A stretch of 9,634 bases of DNA from Propionibacteriaceae bacterium (GTDB taxonomy: Bacteria; Actinomycetota; Actinomycetes; Propionibacteriales; Propionibacteriaceae): the NCBI GenBank assembly GCA_027346035.1, contig DAIESZ010000047.1, positions 1 through 9,634 on the forward strand, given 5' to 3'. Below the pieces are notes generated by a model. That model was not told where the DNA came from and searched no databases. It saw only the letters and a list, made by a program, of their open reading frames with translations. Positions within the stretch are counted from its first letter, which is position 1, and each line of letters opens with the position of its first letter. Below are positions 5,450 through 9,634 of this stretch, piece by piece. Made by a program: the position numbers and the translations under genes.

Positions 5450-8170
5450 ATGAGCGACACCCCGCAGGGACCCTTCGACGGCCCCGACGACGATCTCGAC
5501 CCGACCGTCGAGCACACCGGCGACGGCTCCGACATCGTCGTCGACGGACCCGCCGACGGCGGCATCGAAGTCCCCCAGAACGGGCGCACCGAGCAGATCG
5601 ACCTGCAGGATGAGATCCAGCGCAGCTACCTCGACTACGCGATGAGCGTCATCGTCGGACGCGCGCTGCCCGACGTCCGCGACGGGCTCAAGCCCGTGCA
5701 CCGACGGGTGATTTACGCGATGTACGACGGCGGCTACCGTCCCGAGCGGGGCTGGAACAAGTGCTCCCGCGTCGTCGGCGACGTGATGGGCAAGTACCAC
5801 CCGCATGGCGACTCGGCCATCTACGACACCCTCGTGCGGCTCGCCCAGCCGTGGGTGATGCGCAACCCGCTCGTCGCCGGGCAGGGCAACTTCGGCTCCC
5901 CGGGCAACGACGGCGCCGCGGCCATGCGATACACCGAGACGCGGATGGCTCCGCTCGCCATGGAACTCGTGCGCGACATCGACCAGAACACCGTCGACTT
6001 CCAGCCCAACTACGACAACAAGGAGCTGGAACCGACGGTGCTGCCGGCCCGGTTCCCGAACCTGCTCGTCAACGGGTCGACCGGCATCGCGGTGGGCATG
6101 GCGACCAACATCCCCACCCACAATCTGCGTGAGGTCAACGACGCCGCGCAATGGGCCCTCGCGCATCCGGAAGCAACCCGGGAGGAGCTGCTCGAGGCGG
6201 CCATGGAGCGGATCAAGGGGCCCGACTTTCCCGGGGCAGCGCTGATCGTGGGCCGTCAGGGTATCGAGGACGCCTACCGCACCGGGCGCGGGTCGGTCAC
6301 CATGCGTGCGGTGATCGAGCTCGAGGAGGACCGCAGCGGCCGTCAGCTGCTGGTGGTCACCCAGTTGCCCTACATGTGCAATCCCGACAACCTCGCGATG
6401 AAGATCGCCGAGCTCGTCAACGGTGGGCGCCTCACCGGGATCGCCGACATCCGCGACGACACCTCGGCCCGCACCGGCCAGCGTCTGGTGATCGTGCTCA
6501 AGCGCGACGCCCAGCCGCGGGTGGTGATGAACAACCTCTACAAGCACACCCAGCTGCAGGACACGTTCGGCTGCAACATGCTCGCGCTGGTCGACGAGGT
6601 GCCGCGGACGCTGCGGCTGGACCAGTTCATCAGCTACTGGATCAAGCACCAGCTCGAGGTCATTCGCCGGCGCACCCAGTTCCGGCTCGACGACGCCGAG
6701 GAGAAGGCGCACATCCAGCGCGGACTGGTGAAGGCGCTCGACATGCTCGATGAGGTCATCGCGCTGATCCGCCGGTCCCCGACCACCGACGAGGCGCGCG
6801 AGGGGCTGAAGCAGCTGCTCGAGATCGACGACCTGCAGGCCAACGCCATCCTCAACACCCAGCTGCGCCGCCTGGCCGCTCTCGAACGGCAGAAGATCAT
6901 CGACCTGCTCGGTGAGCTCGAAATCCTGATCGAAGACCTCAAGGCGATCCTCGCCGACGAGGGTCGCCAGCGTCGGATCATCAGCGCCGAACTGCAGGAG
7001 ATCGTCGACCGGTTCGGTGACGATCGGCGCACCCAGATCGTCGCCGCCGACGGCGACTTCAGCGACGAGGACTTCGTCCCCGACGAGGACGTCGTCGTCA
7101 CCATCACCATGGGCGGCTACGCCAAGCGCACCCCGATCGACCAGTACCGCGTGCAACACCGTGGTGGCAAGGGCGTCCGTGGTGCGACGCTGCGAGCCGA
7201 CGACGAGGTGCAACACCTGTTCACCACCACCGCCCACCACTGGGTGCTGTTCTTCACCAACCTCGGCCGCGTCTACCGGGCCAAGGTGTGGCAGCTTCCC
7301 GAGGCCGGGCGCGACGCGAAGGGTGGTCACGTCGCCGGGCTGCTGAGTTTCCTGCCAGACGAGAAGATCGCCCAGGTGCTCACGCTGCGCACCTATGAGG
7401 ACGCCGACTACCTGCTGCTCGCCACCCGCAACGGACTGATGAAGAAGTCGGCGCTTCCGCTGTACGACTCACCCCGTCAGGCCGGTGTCATCGCGATCAA
7501 CTTCCGCGACGAGGCCGACGAGCTGATCGGCGCCGAGTTGTGCAGCGCCGACGACGACGTGCTCCTCATCTCGCGCAAGGGCCAGGCCATCCGGTTCCGG
7601 GCCGACGACGAGCAACTGCGTCCGATGGGACGAGCCACCTCGGGTGTGACCGGCATGCGGTTCCGCGAGGGCGACTCGCTGCTCAGTCTCAGCATCATCC
7701 CCGCCGGCACCGCCGAGGACGAGCGGTATGTGTTCACCGTCACCGATGGTGGCTTCGGCAAGCGGACCGCAGTCTCCGAATACCGGCTGCAGGGCCGGGG
7801 CGGACTCGGCATCAAGGCGATGCGCCTCAACGAGGATCGCGGCTCGCTGGTCGGCGGCCTCATCGTCGGCGAGTCCGACGAGGTCATCGCGATCAAGGCG
7901 TCCGGACAGGTCACCCGGTCGTCGGTCGGCGAGGTCGTCGTCAAGGGCCGCGACACGATGGGCGTAAAGTTCGTCGGCGTCCGCGGCGACGACCAGGTGT
8001 CGGTCATCGCGCTCAACCCCGAGTCTCGCACCGAGGCCGAGGCCGAGGCCGAGGCCGCGGTTGAGGGTGGGGCCGAGACGGGCGCCGAGAATGAGGAGTC
8101 CGATTCCTCAGGTACCGTTGACCAGACGGGGCCCGCAGAGGTGCCCGGCGAGGAGGATAACCGTGAGTGA
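5450..8170 (+). CDS. gyrA: DNA gyrase subunit A
   Basis: The 906-residue DNA-cleaving and -wrapping subunit of gyrase. The winged-helix and tower region (about 46-540) contains the quinolone-determining stretch [13 protein letters not shown], with S122 and D126 at the positions of E. coli S83 and D87 (wild-type-like residues), and the catalytic tyrosine Y161 in AAMRYTE. A coiled-coil arm follows ([20 protein letters not shown]). The six-bladed C-terminal pinwheel spans about 545-856, with a GyrA box QHRGGKG at 569-575 and a related QGRGGLG later. An acidic N-terminal extension of about 45 residues and a 50-residue acidic tail (857-906, about 17 Asp/Glu) make it longer than most homologues. 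GAGAAGG at 5438-5444 supports the ATG. Its stop lies within the start of the DUF3566 gene. Confidence 0.97.
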   Translation: MSDTPQGPFDGPDDDLDPTVEHTGDGSDIVVDGPADGGIEVPQNGRTEQIDLQDEIQRSYLDYAMSVIVGRALPDVRDGLKPVHRRVIYAMYDGGYRPERGWNKCSRVVGDVMGKYHPHGDSAIYDTLVRLAQPWVMRNPLVAGQGNFGSPGNDGAAAMRYTETRMAPLAMELVRDIDQNTVDFQPNYDNKELEPTVLPARFPNLLVNGSTGIAVGMATNIPTHNLREVNDAAQWALAHPEATREELLEAAMERIKGPDFPGAALIVGRQGIEDAYRTGRGSVTMRAVIELEEDRSGRQLLVVTQLPYMCNPDNLAMKIAELVNGGRLTGIADIRDDTSARTGQRLVIVLKRDAQPRVVMNNLYKHTQLQDTFGCNMLALVDEVPRTLRLDQFISYWIKHQLEVIRRRTQFRLDDAEEKAHIQRGLVKALDMLDEVIALIRRSPTTDEAREGLKQLLEIDDLQANAILNTQLRRLAALERQKIIDLLGELEILIEDLKAILADEGRQRRIISAELQEIVDRFGDDRRTQIVAADGDFSDEDFVPDEDVVVTITMGGYAKRTPIDQYRVQHRGGKGVRGATLRADDEVQHLFTTTAHHWVLFFTNLGRVYRAKVWQLPEAGRDAKGGHVAGLLSFLPDEKIAQVLTLRTYEDADYLLLATRNGLMKKSALPLYDSPRQAGVIAINFRDEADELIGAELCSADDDVLLISRKGQAIRFRADDEQLRPMGRATSGVTGMRFREGDSLLSLSIIPAGTAEDERYVFTVTDGGFGKRTAVSEYRLQGRGGLGIKAMRLNEDRGSLVGGLIVGESDEVIAIKASGQVTRSSVGEVVVKGRDTMGVKFVGVRGDDQVSVIALNPESRTEAEAEAEAAVEGGAETGAENEESDSSGTVDQTGPAEVPGEEDNRE
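8033..8056 (+). repeat. GAGGCC x4 hexanucleotide repeat in gyrA
   Basis: Four uninterrupted GAGGCC units encode Glu-Ala four times at the beginning of the acidic GyrA tail. Gain or loss of a unit keeps the reading frame, so tail length could vary between strains by slippage. Confidence 0.8.
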
Positions 8171-8948
8171 CCCCACCCAGCGGTTCAACGCCGTGCATGA
8201 CGACGACATGCCCACCCAGGTGCGTCCGGTGATTTCTTTCGGCGGCGATCCGGAGAGCGCGTTGAGGCCCCAACAGGCTCCGCAGCCACTCATCGGTGGC
8301 CCGGACGAGTCCGACGATGGTGGCTACGGCGTCTTCCGGCGGGCCGGCGGTCGGCTCAGTGCGGGGGCTCGTGACGTTGCAGCTGCCGTCCAGCGTGGCG
8401 CGGACGCGGCGTCGGTCAGGGCGCGCAGCGCGGTCGAGGCCACGTCGGACAGGCTGGAGGCCGTCGCCCACGAGGGCCCGACGGCGCTGCGTTCGGCGGC
8501 GGAGCCCGGACCGGGCGCCGCGGCGTCCACCAACCAATACGGCATGCCGGTGGCCGAGCGGCGCGCGGGGGTACGCCGCGTACGCAAGGCGCGCCTGCGG
8601 GTCTCCCGGATCGACCCGTGGTCGGTGATGAAGACCACCTTCTTGTTCTCGATCGCGTTCGCGGTGATCCAGTTCGTCGCGGTGTGGATGATCTGGAGCG
8701 TGATCAGCGCGTCCGGGGCGTTCGACGCGGTGAACAAGGTGCTGGGCGACCTGCTCACCTCGCCAGGCAGCACCAACACGTTCAAGCTGCAGGACTACGT
8801 CAACAGTTCCCGGGTGCTCGGCCTCACCGCGGTGTTCGGAGTGGTCGATGTGCTGCTCATCACCGCGCTGAGCACGCTCGGGTCGTTCCTCTACAACCTG
8901 GCGGCCACGGTGCTCGGCGGCCTCGAGGTCACCCTCGCCGAGGACTGA
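8163..8948 (+). CDS. DUF3566 transmembrane protein
   Basis: A 261-residue membrane protein with a DUF3566 domain, the family commonly found directly after gyrA in actinobacteria; its role is unknown. Residues 1-140 are hydrophilic and low in order (acidic start, then Ala/Arg-rich). Residues 141-152 are basic ([14 protein letters not shown]). Two hydrophobic segments follow at about 158-182 and 217-252, joined by a loop with [14 protein letters not shown], and the protein ends [13 protein letters not shown] 8163 is the chosen start because AGGAGG (8151-8156) lies 6 bases before it. The start overlaps the gyrA stop by 8 bases (GTGAGTGA), implying coupled translation. The longer in-frame opening at 8061 is inside gyrA and has no such site. 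Orientation of the long N-terminal part is probably cytoplasmic, by the basic residues before segment 1. Confidence 0.88.
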   Translation: MSDPTQRFNAVHDDDMPTQVRPVISFGGDPESALRPQQAPQPLIGGPDESDDGGYGVFRRAGGRLSAGARDVAAAVQRGADAASVRARSAVEATSDRLEAVAHEGPTALRSAAEPGPGAAASTNQYGMPVAERRAGVRRVRKARLRVSRIDPWSVMKTTFLFSIAFAVIQFVAVWMIWSVISASGAFDAVNKVLGDLLTSPGSTNTFKLQDYVNSSRVLGLTAVFGVVDVLLITALSTLGSFLYNLAATVLGGLEVTLAED

Positions 8949-8953
8949 TCCCT

Positions 8954-8981
8954 CCGCCTCCGCGCCGATCCGCGCAGGCGG
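8954..8981 (+). terminator. Candidate terminator after the DUF3566 gene
   Basis: CCGCCT (8954-8959) and AGGCGG (8976-8981) plus inner CGCG/CGCG form a 6+4-bp stem with one C-C mismatch and a CCGATC loop, starting 5 bases after the stop. There is no U-run. A second hairpin, CGGCAGC/GCTGCCG (8979-8985, 8993-8999), overlaps its right arm, so the two would compete. Confidence 0.45.
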
Positions 8982-9034
8982 CAGCCTCATCCGCTGCCGG
9001 GTCCACCCGCGACCAGTTCTTCACCGCGGGCGCC

Positions 9035-9634
9035 TCAGGTGGCGGTTTCCGGTTGCGTCGTTCGGAGACGCAACCGGTAGAAGGTGGGATCGGAGTGCCG
9101 CGCGATCCGCGGCAGTCCGGGCAACTGTGTCTCCGGCCTCACGACCTCGACCACCGTCCACGCCGCATACGCTGCCTCGATCTGCTCGCGGGTGGCGCCC
9201 ACGGACATGAACGCCGGCCCGACCGGCCTGGCGAACGCGAGCATCAGCAGGGTTGAGTCCTCCGTGGCCAGCCTGGTTACCGAGCGCGCCATGGACGCCC
9301 GCCGCCCGGGGCCAATCGAGTGGAAGCAGCCGACATCGAGGACCAGGTCGAACCCCTCGCCGACCATCTCCGGACTCAAGGTGGCGGCGTCCGCCTTGAC
9401 GATCGTGGCCGGCAGACCGCTCGACGCGAGCCGTCCGCGGGCCCTGGCCAGCGCGCGGTCGACGATGTCGACCGCGGTGACTGCCCAGCCGTGTCGCGCC
9501 AGGGTCTCGGTGTGCATACCGGTGCTGCACCCGACATCGAGGGCCTTGCCAGGTCCACCCCGTTCGTGTTCCTCGCGCGGCAACAGTCGCTCCAGGTGCG
9601 CGTCGATTGCCCGGCCCGAATTCTCCCAGGGAGT
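9035..9634 (-). CDS. Class I SAM-dependent methyltransferase (5' end outside window)
   Basis: The last 199 residues of a Rossmann-fold methyltransferase; the start lies beyond the right edge. An apparent TTG start at 9583 is unlikely, because the frame stays open to the edge and reads TPWENSG...RAIDAHLERL, the usual lead-in of this family. Motif I is ALDVGCSTG (SAM binding), followed by AVTAVDIVDRAL with the acidic residue after strand 2, then KADAATL, and FDLVLDVGCFHSIG, which resembles the family's DKGLFHHL motif. A mixed C-terminal part ends FYRLRLRTTQ. It resembles TPMT/tellurite-resistance-like small-molecule methyltransferases, but substrate cannot be predicted. It converges on the DUF3566 gene with an 86-base gap, and a perfect 11-bp inverted repeat lies in its last codons. 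Confidence 0.85.
   Translation of the reverse strand, partial: TPWENSGRAIDAHLERLLPREEHERGGPGKALDVGCSTGMHTETLARHGWAVTAVDIVDRALARARGRLASSGLPATIVKADAATLSPEMVGEGFDLVLDVGCFHSIGPGRRASMARSVTRLATEDSTLLMLAFARPVGPAFMSVGATREQIEAAYAAWTVVEVVRPETQLPGLPRIARHSDPTFYRLRLRTTQPETAT
9049..9077. terminator. 11-bp inverted repeat in the 3' end of the methyltransferase gene
   Basis: CCGGTTGCGTC (9049-9059) and GACGCAACCGG (9067-9077) form a perfect 11-bp stem with a 7-base loop, 11 bases inside the methyltransferase stop codon on the minus strand. It could terminate that gene and also block transcription arriving from the DUF3566 side. It encodes the RLRTTQP-type end of the protein. Confidence 0.45.

Noticed and set aside
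5813..5827. Fluoroquinolone-resistance substitution in GyrA
   Set aside because: S122 and D126 match the susceptible-type residues at the two key positions.
2971..7330. Very long minus-strand open frames (685 and 769 codons) opposite gyrB and gyrA
   Set aside because: They are mirror-image artefacts of strongly GC-biased codons in genuine gyrase genes. Their translations are Val/Asp/Leu/Gly-rich with no recognisable domain, and they have no ribosome sites.
8949..9034. tRNA-Ile/tRNA-Ala genes, often found after gyrA-DUF3566 in actinobacteria
   Set aside because: Only 86 bases are available, with no cloverleaf or conserved TTCGAAT-type arm.

Overview
The window is a high-GC stretch of an actinobacterial (Actinomycetota) chromosome built around the DNA gyrase locus. 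The phylum call rests on the base composition, the actinobacterial style of GyrA and GyrB, the DUF3566 membrane-protein gene overlapping the 3' end of gyrA, and the recF-DUF721(dciA) pair. Some GyrB stretches look more Propionibacteriales-like than mycobacterial to me, but I cannot fix the order or genus from sequence alone.

Layout from left to right: a short non-coding leader with a palindrome (1-134); a hemerythrin-type HHE protein on + (135-758); a perfect 18-bp inverted repeat acting as shared terminator for converging genes (779-824); dciA (840-1430) and recF (1420-2676), both on -, overlapping and read recF then dciA; a 309-base divergent control region (2677-2985); gyrB on + (2986-5064); a 385-base gyrB-gyrA spacer holding two 72-base tandem repeats plus a decayed third, a -35-like TTGACA and a leader hairpin; gyrA on + (5450-8170); a DUF3566 membrane protein on + starting inside the gyrA stop (8163-8948); a short convergent spacer with hairpins; and a class I SAM-dependent methyltransferase on - that runs off the right edge (9035-9634).

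Functionally this is mostly the replication and topology housekeeping neighbourhood. RecF loads or organises recombination at stalled forks, DciA assists the replicative helicase DnaB, and GyrB/GyrA form the supercoiling enzyme. The common actinobacterial order is dnaA-dnaN-(gnd)-recF-dciA-gyrB-gyrA with all genes co-directional. Here recF-dciA points away from gyrBA, dnaN is not next to recF, and a hemerythrin gene flanks dciA, so the cluster has been rearranged. No oriC-like cluster of DnaA boxes is visible.

I see no new multi-gene system. What deserves a second look is non-coding: the gyrB-gyrA tandem repeat, whose two copies differ almost only by changes that keep or improve a hairpin; a dyad over the probable gyrB -10; a hairpin in the gyrA leader; a leaderless-looking recF start; and a perfect inverted repeat inside the end of the methyltransferase reading frame.
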